Below are positions 32,285-40,434 of a DNA stretch of 64,000 nt, in pieces. The DNA is from Streptomyces sp. H27-C3 (lineage in GTDB: Bacteria; Actinomycetota; Actinomycetes; Streptomycetales; Streptomycetaceae): the NCBI RefSeq assembly GCF_030063415.1, contig NZ_JASITA010000040.1:1-64000 (forward strand), given 5' to 3'. Positions within the stretch are counted from its first letter, which is position 1; every line of letters starts with the position of its first letter. A program made the translations under genes and the position numbers. The notes beneath the pieces were generated by a model. The model made no database searches. It was not told the DNA's origin and saw nothing but the letters and a program-made list of their open reading frames with translations.

Positions 32285-32505
32285 CGGCTCGTCTCCGGAT
32301 TCTCCTGGCGGAGTTCGCGGACGAGTTCCTCGATCCAGTCCATGGCCAGGACCGGGTGGTGGAGGGTCCAGGGGCGGCTTTCCCGGGCTCGTTGCACGGT
32401 CCAGGTGGTGTCGGGGCCGGATTGGGCCCGGTGCAGGTGGCCGCGCTCGTGCAGGACGGTCAGCCAGGAGTTGACCTCGGTGGGTGTGGCCGGGTGGGTA
32501 CGCAT
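32281..32505 (-). CDS. small uncharacterised protein upstream of mobC
   Basis: A 74-residue protein from ATG 32505 with winged-helix-like features (TEVNSWLTVLHERGHLHRA, TTWTVQRA) and a C-terminal helix (MDWIEELVRELRQE). Its stop overlaps the mobC GTG. It may be a relaxosome or regulatory protein; unproven. Confidence 0.6.
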   Translation of the reverse strand: MRTHPATPTEVNSWLTVLHERGHLHRAQSGPDTTWTVQRARESRPWTLHHPVLAMDWIEELVRELRQENPETSR

Positions 32506-32553
32506 GGGGTGCTCTCCGCTTCGCTTCGGAAGGATGTGGGGCGCGCGTCCGGG

Positions 32554-32593
32554 GGCGGGTGACCGGCCGTGATGTCCGGCTCGGTCACCCGCC
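32554..32593. promoter_or_regulatory. 12-bp inverted repeat containing GTGACCG
   Basis: GGCGGGTGACCG (32554-32565) and its exact reverse complement (32582-32593), 16 bp apart, lie between the DUF2637 gene and the small gene preceding mobC. Terminator for the former or operator for the latter. It shares the GTGACCG core with the dense repeats inside the neighbouring gene. Confidence 0.45.
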
Positions 32594-32607
32594 TCGTACT
32601 GTCCTGT

Positions 32608-33672
32608 TCAGTTCCGGCCGGAGGTGACCGGCTGTCCGTGCTGGGCGCGGAGCTGGGCCATCAAGGCGGTCAGGGTGTCGCTGGACAGCGGTATCTGCTG
32701 ACCTCGGATCGCCTGGGCGACCACCTTGCGGGTCAGCTTGTCCTCGGCCCTGACCGCTGACCGGGCGATCTTCAGCAGTTCCTCGGTGTCCGGGTCACTC
32801 CGCCGGTCACTGGCCGTCCGGGTGTCCCGGTCAGTGACCGGCGACGGAGTGACCGGCCGGTCGGTGTCCGGCGCGTGGCTGTCCTGGTTGCCGGTGACCG
32901 GCTCTGAGCCGACCGCGCGGTCACTGACGGGCGGCGCGGTGTCCGGCTGTCCGGGCAGGTCAGGGGCATCGTCCGGCTGTTCGCGGTCACCGGTGACCGG
33001 GCTGCCGTCCGTCGGGGCGTTGTCCCCGGTCAGTGACCGAGGAGTCGGGGCCTGCTTGTTCAGGGACGGTCGGGGCCGGTCGGTCAGGGCAGTGACCGGC
33101 GGCCCGGCGCTGACCTGACCGGCCTGCGGCTGCTGCTGACCGACCCGGTCAGTCCGGGTGACCGCGATGCCCTCGGGCCGGTCAGACTGACCGAGGTGAC
33201 CGGCCTGACCGGGGTCCTCCCGGTCACTGCCCTTGACCGGGCCCCGGGCGATCAGGATGTAGAGGTGGACCGCTCCAGCCAGCGCGAGGGGGGCGATGGT
33301 GGACAGTACGGCGACCACCGTGTCCCCGAGTCGGAGGCCCGTGCCGGCGACCGATTCGTCGTTGAGCCGGACCGCGTGGAGGGCGTTGGCCCAGATGCTG
33401 GCGGCGGTGGCCGTGCCGAAGAGGGCCCAGACGTAGAGGCGGGCGCGCAGAGGCGCGTCGCGCAGGACCAGGAGCGCCCGGATGCCGTAGGCGATGAAGC
33501 CGTCGATCACCAGGGGGAAGAGGTAGGTCAGGAAACCGCGGACGTGGATGGCGACGGCCATCTGCTGGAGGGCGTCGTACGACAGGGCGCACCCCGCGCC
33601 GCCCAGGGCGATGACGACCGCTCGGTCCCAGCCGGTGATGTGCGCCGTCTTCGGCGCGCTCGGGGTGCTCAC
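32608..33672 (-). CDS. DUF2637 membrane protein with repeat-rich linker
   Basis: A 354-residue protein from GTG 33672 (GTGA overlap with whiB). Four TM helices (about 15-150; ALSYDALQQMAVAIHV, YLFPLVIDGFIAYGIRALLVL, WALFGTATAASIWANALHAV, TIAPLALAGAVHLYIL) form a DUF2637 domain, found in Streptomyces plasmid-spread (Spd-like) proteins. The linker (about 155-290) is Pro/Thr/Asp-rich, encoded by many copies of CCGGTCA/TGACCGG. The last 65 residues are a winged-helix-like domain (EDKLTRKVVAQAIRGQQIPL). It may help plasmid transfer between hyphal compartments, with the cytoplasmic part contacting DNA (inference). Confidence 0.75.
   Translation of the reverse strand: MSTPSAPKTAHITGWDRAVVIALGGAGCALSYDALQQMAVAIHVRGFLTYLFPLVIDGFIAYGIRALLVLRDAPLRARLYVWALFGTATAASIWANALHAVRLNDESVAGTGLRLGDTVVAVLSTIAPLALAGAVHLYILIARGPVKGSDREDPGQAGHLGQSDRPEGIAVTRTDRVGQQQPQAGQVSAGPPVTALTDRPRPSLNKQAPTPRSLTGDNAPTDGSPVTGDREQPDDAPDLPGQPDTAPPVSDRAVGSEPVTGNQDSHAPDTDRPVTPSPVTDRDTRTASDRRSDPDTEELLKIARSAVRAEDKLTRKVVAQAIRGQQIPLSSDTLTALMAQLRAQHGQPVTSGRN
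32610..33240. repeat. dense GTGACCGG / CCGGTCAC repeats within the DUF2637 gene
   Basis: Many copies of GGTCA/TGACC cores, often as GGTCAGTGACCGG or CGGTCACCGGTGACCGG, are scattered over about 600 bp and continue into the next intergenic gap (32554-32593). In protein terms they encode DRPVT/PVTG-like runs. They may be a coding by-product or a cluster of protein-binding sites. Confidence 0.5.
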
Positions 33673-34235
33673 GCCGCCGTCCCGAAGTCGTCGCGGCCCA
33701 GGCGCTCGCCGTGGGTCTCGGGGGGCGGGGTGGTCTTCGTGGTCTGCTCCAGGTCTCGGTTGCGCAGGGCCCGGCGGGTCTCGCGGTACAGCTTCTGGGC
33801 GTGCTCCTCGGTGATCTTCAGGAGCCAGGCCAGGCGCTGCTCGGTCACCCCGTGGCGGTAGGCGGCGTGGACGACCGCACGGCGCTCGGCCTTGGTGAGG
33901 TGGACGTCCCGCCCGGCGATGGTGGCGTTGACGCGGCTGTAGTCGAGGCGGTTGGCGAGCTTCTCGTGCAGCGGTCCGCGCTCCTCCTCGGTCAGTCCGC
34001 CCCGGATGCCGTCGGTGTCGCCGCTTTCCAGGGCGGCGTCCAGGCAGGTGCGGCGGACCGGGCACTGGCCGCACAGCGACTTCGCGGCGGTGATCTTGTC
34101 GGTCTCGTCGGGCTCCGGGAAGAAGATTTCGGGGTCCACCGGGTTGTACTCGGTGCTCTGGCAGACGGCCTGGTCCTGCCAGGTCTGGTCGCCGAGCGAC
34201 CGGTGGCGGGCAGGGCTGATCGTCGTGGGGGTCAT
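33669..34235 (-). CDS. WhiB-like iron-sulfur regulator
   Basis: A 188-residue Wbl protein. Cluster ligands are Cys25, Cys55, Cys58 and Cys64 (SLCGQCPVRRTC); FFP at 38-40 and the GIRGG turn at 76-80 are in place. A long C-terminal extension includes a helix-turn-helix-like part (ERRAVVHAAYRHGVTEQRLAWLL). Plasmid- and phage-borne Wbl proteins often act as co-repressors or compete with host WhiB. Between the DnaC-like ATPase and the DUF2637 gene, likely one operon. Confidence 0.9.
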   Translation of the reverse strand: MTPTTISPARHRSLGDQTWQDQAVCQSTEYNPVDPEIFFPEPDETDKITAAKSLCGQCPVRRTCLDAALESGDTDGIRGGLTEEERGPLHEKLANRLDYSRVNATIAGRDVHLTKAERRAVVHAAYRHGVTEQRLAWLLKITEEHAQKLYRETRRALRNRDLEQTTKTTPPPETHGERLGRDDFGTAA

Positions 34236-34352
34236 GCCGGTTGCTCCGATCGCTCTCCGCGCGCAGGGGCGTCGGCGGGGAGGTGCGCTGGGTCGGGAGG
34301 TGCATGGGGCGGCGCGCCGAGGGCGCGGCCCGGCGTGGCGGCCTGCGGCGGG

Positions 34353-35057
34353 TCAGGCTGCGGCGCGGTGGCGTCTGCGGTCGACCGGCTCGAACTCGAC
34401 GCGCGTGGTCATCTGCGCGAGGCGGGAGGCGACGCGGTCGCCGAGGTAGGCCCGGAGGTCTTTGATCGCCAGGTTGGTGGTGATCAAGGTCGGAAGTTCG
34501 TAGTTGTACCGGCGGTTGATGAGCCGGTACGTCACTTCCTCGACCCACTCGCTGGCCTTGGCCGCGCCGAGGTCATCGATGATCAGCAGCGGGCAGCGAC
34601 TGACGGCCGCCAGCTCCCGCTCGCTGTCGACCCCGGGCCGGGGCCGCAGGTCGGCGTACAGGTCGGCGGCGGTGGTCGCGCGCCAGCGCACGCCGACTCC
34701 GCTCTGCACAAGTCGCCGGACTGCCCCGTACGCCTGGTGCGTCTTGCCCGCGCCGACCACCCCGGCCATCAGCAGGCTGGGGCCGGTGGCGACCTGTCGC
34801 CGGGCTCCCCTGCTGGGGGCGACGGCCGCCTCGGCGACGTCACGTGCCCAGGCCAGGACCTGGGGGTGGTCCGCGACGGCGGCCTGGTAGCGCGGGGGCA
34901 TTCCAGCCGTCAGGGCGTCCAGCGGGGAGAAGGGCTCGGGCTCGTCGACCAGTTCGGCGGCAGCCGGGTCAATGTTGCGGGCGGCCAGGATCCGGGCCAT
35001 CCGGTCCAGGGTGCCCTCGCTGCCGAGGGTCTGCGGTTCGCGGGTACGGGTGCGCAT
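34353..35057 (-). CDS. DnaC/IstB-like AAA+ ATPase (helicase loader)
   Basis: A 234-residue ATPase from ATG 35057, overlapping the previous stop. Walker A GVVGAGKTH (about 100-108) and Walker B LLIIDDLGAAK (about 160-170) are followed by sensor-like NTLITTNLAIKDL and an Arg-rich C-terminus. Next to a replication-initiator-like gene, it would load the host helicase at the element's origin; without a transposase beside it, IstB function is unlikely. Confidence 0.82.
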   Translation of the reverse strand: MRTRTREPQTLGSEGTLDRMARILAARNIDPAAAELVDEPEPFSPLDALTAGMPPRYQAAVADHPQVLAWARDVAEAAVAPSRGARRQVATGPSLLMAGVVGAGKTHQAYGAVRRLVQSGVGVRWRATTAADLYADLRPRPGVDSERELAAVSRCPLLIIDDLGAAKASEWVEEVTYRLINRRYNYELPTLITTNLAIKDLRAYLGDRVASRLAQMTTRVEFEPVDRRRHRAAA

Positions 35058-36076
35058 CACAGCTCCTCGGCGTAGGCGGCAGCAGCGTTGGCCGGGTTGG
35101 TCCACGCCTGGTGAGCGGGCACGTTAGGCCGGATTCCCGGCCGCGCCAAACCGCCGGAGCGTGCGTTCATGGCCTCGTTGACCATGCTGGTCAGCACGCT
35201 CGGGTGCCGGGGGTTTGCCACGAAGTTCTGCAGCCCGGCCCGGACGTGCTCCGGGGCGATGCCCTCGCCGAGGAGCTTCTTGATGATCCGCCCGAGGTGC
35301 CCGATCACGTCGCTGGGCGGACGCTCGTCGCAGGCGGCGATGTACTCGCCGACGAGCTGATTGGGCGAGACGGAGGCTGCGGGCGCTGTGCGCCCCGTAG
35401 GGATAGAAGATCCAGGATCCAAGATCCTAGATCCAGGCGCCGAGCCCTCTCCGAGGCTTCGGGGAGTGTTCGGGGAGTCCTCGGGGAATGCGTCCTGACC
35501 TGCGCTTTTCTGGTCTGCGCGGCTAGGGGTGCCAGTCATGCCCTCGAAGGCGTCCTGCTGGACGCTGGGAGCCTGATCGGCGTGGCCGCGAGGTGTCGTG
35601 GCGGGCTGCGCGGGCAGATCGAGGGCTCGGGGAACGTTCGCCGAAGCCTCTCCGAGGTTACGGGGAGGGGCGGGCGGCTCCTCGGCCCGCTTGGTACAGA
35701 TCCCCTTGCACGGCCCGCACCCGTCGGCACCGTGGTGCTGCGGGCAGGAAGGCAGGCGGGACTGGCTTCGCTTGTCGATCTTCTGGTGCTCGGACCACGT
35801 CACGATGTGGAGGTAGCGGCGGCCGTCGCAGCCGGTGTACCGGCAGATCAGGCCAGCGGTCGCGAGCTGGTGGAGGTCGTCCTCGACGTGCACCGAGGTG
35901 TGCTCGGCGCGCAGGGGCCAGAGCAGCCCGGCGATGATCGCGGCATTGTCGCGGTGGCGACCGTGGTCGTCGGCCTGGGTGAACAGGCCGAAAAAGGTTC
36001 GCTCCGCCTCGACGCTCACCTCGGCGAGGGACTCGGAGAAGAACGCCTCCGGCTTGATAGTTCGTATCCGCGCCAT
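35057..36076 (-). CDS. replication initiator / phage replisome organiser-like protein
   Basis: A 339-residue protein. The N-terminus (ARIRTIKPEAFFSESLAEVS, then LFTQADDHGRHRDNAAIIAGLLW, HQLATAGLICRYTG, YLHIVTWSEHQKIDK) is the winged-helix domain of phage-type replisome organisers. A Cys-rich patch (CPQHHGADGCGPCKGIC, about 110-126) may bind zinc. A long disordered linker precedes a C-terminal helical domain. With the overlapping DnaC-like gene it forms a replication module. A plasmid origin may lie within or near this gene. Confidence 0.75.
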   Translation of the reverse strand: MARIRTIKPEAFFSESLAEVSVEAERTFFGLFTQADDHGRHRDNAAIIAGLLWPLRAEHTSVHVEDDLHQLATAGLICRYTGCDGRRYLHIVTWSEHQKIDKRSQSRLPSCPQHHGADGCGPCKGICTKRAEEPPAPPRNLGEASANVPRALDLPAQPATTPRGHADQAPSVQQDAFEGMTGTPSRADQKSAGQDAFPEDSPNTPRSLGEGSAPGSRILDPGSSIPTGRTAPAASVSPNQLVGEYIAACDERPPSDVIGHLGRIIKKLLGEGIAPEHVRAGLQNFVANPRHPSVLTSMVNEAMNARSGGLARPGIRPNVPAHQAWTNPANAAAAYAEEL

Positions 36077-36077
36077 G

Positions 36078-36404
36078 TCAGCGGCCCCGACCGGCGGCGA
36101 CCAGGTCGCTGCGGGTGAGGGTCGCCTCGGCGAGGTCGAAGGTGTGCGGCCGAGTCCAGTCCGCCTCCGGCCAGACTCGCAGGATCCAACGGGCTGCGAC
36201 CCTGGCGGTCGTCCGCCCCAGCTCCAGGGTCTTCCCGGCCGCGTCCTTGACGATGGCGTGCGGGTGGGGCCACGCCTCTTTCGGGTCGTTGAGGCTGACC
36301 CGGACAGTGGCCGCGCCCGGGATCATGTCGGCGAGCTGGGCGGCAAGGCGGCGCTGGCGGTCGGTGTCCGGGCAGGCAGGGGTTCCGCTCGGCATGGCGA
36401 GCAT
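36078..36404 (-). CDS. small uncharacterised protein at the head of the replication operon
   Basis: A 108-residue protein; ATG 36404 has an ACGGAG ribosome binding site, better than the longer reading from 36452. It shows a helix then strands (ATVRVSLND, PHAIVKDAAGKTLELG) and ARWILRVWPEADWTRPH. Ends two bases from the replication gene start, so cotranscribed. Not recognised. Confidence 0.65.
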   Translation of the reverse strand: MLAMPSGTPACPDTDRQRRLAAQLADMIPGAATVRVSLNDPKEAWPHPHAIVKDAAGKTLELGRTTARVAARWILRVWPEADWTRPHTFDLAEATLTRSDLVAAGRGR

Positions 36405-36961
36405 GCGATACTCCGTTGTTCGTAGGACTGCGGTGCGGCGGTTTTCGTGCAAGAAGCCCCGCCGCCCGCGTGATGTGAATTGGCGCCCCTCGGGGTGCCG
36501 GCCCGGCGCTTGGGAGCTGGTAACTCCCGGGCGCCGGTTTGCTTTGCTGCGCTACGTCACGGACCGTGCGCTCCCATTCGCACCCCCACCTCCTCCCTGC
36601 CTTCCACCTGCTCGTTCCACCCCTCCCCGGGGTGCTGCCCGGCGGGGGACGACGAACATACGTAGACACCCGCGGACAAGTCCATCCCTGTCCCTAACGC
36701 GTCGCACAAGGCCGGCGACGGTCGGTATCGGGAAAGATGCTCCCGCGATCGGTCGACAACGACTGAGTACCGAATGCGACGGGGCGTTGCGTGAGTCAAC
36801 GGCAACGCAACATGCATAGAGGTCCTCCAGGGGCTGGCACACTGGAGGTCGGGGCCCGATCAACAGGTGCGATACAGGAACGTACGTTAGTTGTGCGGAT
36901 GTATCAAGCCTGGATTACAGTTGTCCCTGACGCTGCCCCGACCGCCACGCCGCAGGAGTTC
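36405..36961. promoter_or_regulatory. divergent control region of replication operon and HTH regulator
   Basis: A 557-bp gap without a gene. It holds a hairpin (36503-36516 with 36524-36537, 14 pairs including two G-U), an inverted repeat GTTGCGT...ACGCAAC (36786-36811) and a palindrome AACGTACGTT (36879-36888). The right part is AT-richer than its surroundings. These are good candidates for operators of the two-HTH regulator that starts at 36964 and for promoters in both directions. Confidence 0.5.
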
Positions 36962-36963
36962 AT

Positions 36964-37839
36964 GTGCCCCCACGTCAGTTCGACGGCAGTCGCGTGCGTA
37001 CTGTCCGACGGGGCAAGGACCTTGGCCAGAAGGAGTTGGCCACCGAGGTAGGTGTCAGCGGCCCCACTGTCGCGCGGTGGGAGAGCGGCCAGGACTTCCC
37101 CAAGGGCGAGAAGCTCCCAGCGATTGCAGCGGCGCTCAGTCAGCAGCTCGATAGCCTCTTCCCCCACGACGGCCCGCCGGACCTGCAGCTCCTGCGGTGC
37201 GACGCCGGCCTCAGCGTGGCGCAGGCCGCTGCGATCATCGGTACGAGCCGAGCGCCAGTGAGCAACGCCGAATCCGGTCGGCGCAGACTCAGCGATGCTT
37301 ACGTGCAGCCGCTCGCGGATGCGTACGGGGTGACCGAAGCGGAATTGTTGGCTGCCCAGGACTGCTCGTTCGGCCTTCGCCCCAGATCCTCACGCGATGA
37401 CCAGGAATCCGCACCCCGCACTATCGGGGAAAAGATCAACTATCTCCTGCAGCACGGATACGCGCGCCAGGAAGCGCCCTCTGACGAGGAAATCGCGAGG
37501 GTCGTCAATGACCACGCGGGTGTGGCAGCAGTCACAACCGACGACATCGTCGCCCTTCGCGCGGGTGCTGCCTCCGAGGCTTCGGACGTAGTGCGTGCCG
37601 GCCTAGCGGAGGCGCTCCAGGTCGACGCCGCCCTCTTCCAGGATGATGCCGAGCTCAACCCTGCGGCCCGCGAACTCCTGGAGGCGATCCGCTTCCTCGG
37701 CTCGATTCACCGAGGACAGATCCTCGGTCTGGCTGCCCGCGGCAACAGCGGGGGCCTGTCGGCCGAGATGTTGGCCAGCATCAACGACCTCGTCGGGCAA
37801 CTGAAACACAAGCTGCCAGAAGTGCCGGACGGGGAGTGA
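36964..37839 (+). CDS. XRE-type regulator with two helix-turn-helix domains
   Basis: A 291-residue protein from GTG 36964 (GCAGGAG ribosome binding site). HTH 1 (about 8-60) contains QKELATEVGVSGPTVARWESG; HTH 2 (about 70-125) contains SVAQAAAIIGTSRAPVSNAESG. A third helical section (TIGEKINYLLQHGY, SDEEIARVVNDH) resembles Streptomyces XRE proteins with a regulatory part. It faces away from the replication operon and probably controls it. A 34-bp hairpin follows the gene. Confidence 0.82.
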   Translation: MPPRQFDGSRVRTVRRGKDLGQKELATEVGVSGPTVARWESGQDFPKGEKLPAIAAALSQQLDSLFPHDGPPDLQLLRCDAGLSVAQAAAIIGTSRAPVSNAESGRRRLSDAYVQPLADAYGVTEAELLAAQDCSFGLRPRSSRDDQESAPRTIGEKINYLLQHGYARQEAPSDEEIARVVNDHAGVAAVTTDDIVALRAGAASEASDVVRAGLAEALQVDAALFQDDAELNPAARELLEAIRFLGSIHRGQILGLAARGNSGGLSAEMLASINDLVGQLKHKLPEVPDGE

Positions 37840-38017
37840 CACCCTCCGGCAAGTGGTCCTTGGATCTTTGAGGCGCCGACTCCCGCTCTGCAAGATTCGC
37901 CATCTGACGCCGATCGTCGTCCGCGCGCAGAGGGACTGATCGATCGTGCCGCTCTTGGGGCTCTGAACCGGCCGAACCCCGCGCCCCGGCCGGGCCGACG
38001 CCCCGTAGCAGGCTGGC

Positions 38018-38090
38018 GCCAAGAACAGCGAAGGGTCTATGGCGCTGCCCCAGTACGGGGCAGCGCCATAGACCCTTCGCTGTTCTTGGC
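38018..38090. terminator. exceptionally long perfect hairpin (bidirectional terminator)
   Basis: Arms 38018-38051 and 38057-38090 are exact reverse complements, 34 bp, with a 5-nt loop. It lies between the + strand regulator (ends 37839) and the - strand HAD gene (ends 38158). Stem length is well beyond usual Streptomyces terminators and could also be the footprint of a mobile repeat. Confidence 0.8.
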
Positions 38091-38157
38091 CTCGGAGCTT
38101 CCAGGCCGAAGGCGGACGTTCACTCGCCCCCGGTCGGACAACCCCGCACCCGCCGGG

Positions 38158-38784
38158 CTAGGACGCGATGAGGTCCACGCCGAGCAGTTCGGAGAGAGTG
38201 GCCACCGTCTGCTTCGGGTCCTGGTTGTGTACCCCCGCGAGGCCCAGCTGCTCTGCTGCCTGAACGTACGCTTCGGTGTCGTCGACGAAGATGCACTGCT
38301 CGGCCGGCAGATCCATGAGCTTGAGCGTGATTTCGAAAAGGCCCAGGTCAGGCTTGCGCATCAGGTGCTGCTCGGAGATCACCACGACGTCGTACAGCCG
38401 CTCAAGCTCGAAGCCGTCGTACAGGTCCCACGGAGCCAGCCCCACGCTGTTCGACAGGATGCCCACCTTGATCCCGGCTCGCCTCGCCGCCGCAGCCGCG
38501 TTGATCAGCAGCGGCTCAGGGCGAAGGTCACCGAAGATGCGACCCATCAGGCCGTCGGGGGACACGCCCAGCATCTTGCCCGCGAAGTCGTTCCACTCAG
38601 TCTGCGAAACCGCTCCGCGCTCAAGGTCGCTGGTGATCCGGACGCCTTCGTCGTCCTTGTACAGGGCCGTGAGGCAGGCGCCCTGCGGAAGACCCTCGCC
38701 CTGCTCGAAGGCGAGCACAGCAGGCAGCAGGGGGGTGGTGAGCACGCCTCCGAAATCGAGGATGAGGCCGGTGCGGTTGGACAT
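38158..38784 (-). CDS. HAD-superfamily hydrolase
   Basis: A 208-residue HAD phosphatase-like protein, ATG 38784 with a GGAG ribosome binding site. Motif I is LDFGGVL (nucleophile Asp10; the usual second Asp is Gly, as in epoxide-hydrolase N-domain type members), motif II LSNS, motif III RKPD and motif IV FVDDTE. The substrate is unknown. Stands alone between the element's replication part and the AT-richer island. Confidence 0.82.
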   Translation of the reverse strand: MSNRTGLILDFGGVLTTPLLPAVLAFEQGEGLPQGACLTALYKDDEGVRITSDLERGAVSQTEWNDFAGKMLGVSPDGLMGRIFGDLRPEPLLINAAAAARRAGIKVGILSNSVGLAPWDLYDGFELERLYDVVVISEQHLMRKPDLGLFEITLKLMDLPAEQCIFVDDTEAYVQAAEQLGLAGVHNQDPKQTVATLSELLGVDLIAS

Positions 38785-39051
38785 GCGGGAACTCCATTGC
38801 TGAGATTTCGGACGCCCATCCGGACCGGACAGCGTCACGGACTCGGCTGCAGATGGTGACGACAGCACCGTGCGCCCTAGGGCCGTATTCCATTCATCAC
38901 TTACTGGGCAGAGCAGGGCTTATCAGTCCGCTCAACCCACGGTACCAGCCCACTTCGTGCAATCGATGGTGCCGAATGTCACTCGCAAGCCCGCCACTCA
39001 AGATCAATATGTCGATTGCCCTCGAGTGCCGGGCAGGCGGTCTATTGCAAG

Positions 39052-40287
39052 CTATTGATCCACTTCGGATTCCACTCTCGCCGAGTGTATGAGAAGACCC
39101 TGCGCTTGATCCGCCGTTATGCGCGAGTAAGCAGTGCTAACTCGTACTAGCCACGCCGCTTCGCTATCGGTGTCAACAAACGGCTTATCTCTCATGGGTG
39201 CAGCGGCATGTGGACGGACTGGTGCGGTGTCAGCGGCCAGGAGTGCCGCCTTAATCCAATACGCTTCTGCAGCCGGCTCAGGGTCGGCGTGCGAGGCGGT
39301 AATGTCCTCCGCGGCGAACATCAGGTTTCGTGGAGCATAATGGCGCAGCTTCTCGCAAGCGTCAGCAATATCCTGAGTCCATCGGTCTAGACGGACATCG
39401 ATGGGGACGCGTATATGCATGAGTTCCGCAATCCGCCGTCCAGCCGGGTAAAGGCTCGTCCCGGGAAAAGCCTGCACCAGGTCGAACCAGAGCGGGTAAG
39501 TCCTGTAGAGGGTTTGCCATGTCTTCCACCGGGCCACTGCAGCACGGGTGGTGGGAATACTCGCCCCTGCGGCAACAATCAGGAAGAGCAGGTCCATCCA
39601 TATCGATGTGACATCCACGAGGAACTGAACTGTGGAGGAGCTTAGGGGGAAAGCCACCGCAACCCAGAGGATGGCGATACGGGCGACCGTATGGAGCAGT
39701 CCCATCCACATCGAAATTCCCATCAACCTCAGCCCGACACGCATGCTTGTGCTCTCGGCCTGTCGCGCCGCCCTCGTCCACTGGTAGCCGCAAACTGCGG
39801 TCGTGATAAGCGGGAAGAAGTAGAAAACGGTCATGTAGACCGCAACTCCCCACTCTCCCGCATGGTCGATGAGGAAATTTTCGCTCGGCCTGTCGCGATC
39901 CACCACGGTGAAGAACAGAACCGTGAGTAGAACTACGCCTATTGCCCCTGCCTTATATGATGCGCGAGCAATCCAGCGGGAGACCGCGACGTGCCGAGGC
40001 ACGACCGCCTCCGTGCTCTTTCCGTAGCTGGTGGCGACGTAAGTCAGGGCTGCCATGATCGCTGCGGTACTGGCAAAGTGCCTGAGTAGGGCGCTCAGGT
40101 CGACCACGGGAATGCGATCTACGGCATCCATTACTGCCGGCGTGTAGAGACACAGGGCTACGGCAAATCCGGCATAGCCGCCCCAGAGAGCCCTGCGGTG
40201 AGAGTCACCATACCGAACTGCAGGAAATCGCCAGATGGCGACAATGGCCATGACTGCCGCAGTCAGGTATTGAAAGTATTCGAACAC
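39052..40287 (-). CDS. MAB_1171c-like putative membrane transporter
   Basis: A 411-residue protein with about seven TM helices in the first 240 residues and a cytoplasmic helical C-terminus. Layout and sequence recall the MAB_1171c family (putative transporters). In actinomycetes these are usually paired with an ImmA/IrrE-like protein, as here (40435-40989). Base composition is clearly more AT-rich than in flanking genes, suggesting a separate origin. Function unproven; possibly a signalling or peptide-related membrane protein. Confidence 0.7.
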   Translation of the reverse strand: MFEYFQYLTAAVMAIVAIWRFPAVRYGDSHRRALWGGYAGFAVALCLYTPAVMDAVDRIPVVDLSALLRHFASTAAIMAALTYVATSYGKSTEAVVPRHVAVSRWIARASYKAGAIGVVLLTVLFFTVVDRDRPSENFLIDHAGEWGVAVYMTVFYFFPLITTAVCGYQWTRAARQAESTSMRVGLRLMGISMWMGLLHTVARIAILWVAVAFPLSSSTVQFLVDVTSIWMDLLFLIVAAGASIPTTRAAVARWKTWQTLYRTYPLWFDLVQAFPGTSLYPAGRRIAELMHIRVPIDVRLDRWTQDIADACEKLRHYAPRNLMFAAEDITASHADPEPAAEAYWIKAALLAADTAPVRPHAAAPMRDKPFVDTDSEAAWLVRVSTAYSRITADQAQGLLIHSARVESEVDQ

Positions 40288-40434
40288 GGAACCAGTGAAT
40301 CTCTACGCAGGCTGCATTTTGTCGACCCGCAAGGTCGGTTGAGTGCAGACTTAGCTGTCGGTAAGGGGACTACGGGGCGCAGCGAAGGGCACAAGGGCGG
40401 TAATTTTGCCTACGTGCTCGCCTAGCGCTCGCGC

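Noticed and set aside
34353..35057. IstB transposition ATPase as the meaning of the DnaC-like gene
   Set aside because: No istA-like transposase is adjacent, and the gene overlaps a replication-initiator-like gene, so helicase loading is the better reading.
35131..35160. A further copy of the GGCCGCGCCAAAC motif
   Set aside because: It lies inside the replication gene and is explained by the encoded residues; the rest of the motif (GGATCCTC) is missing.
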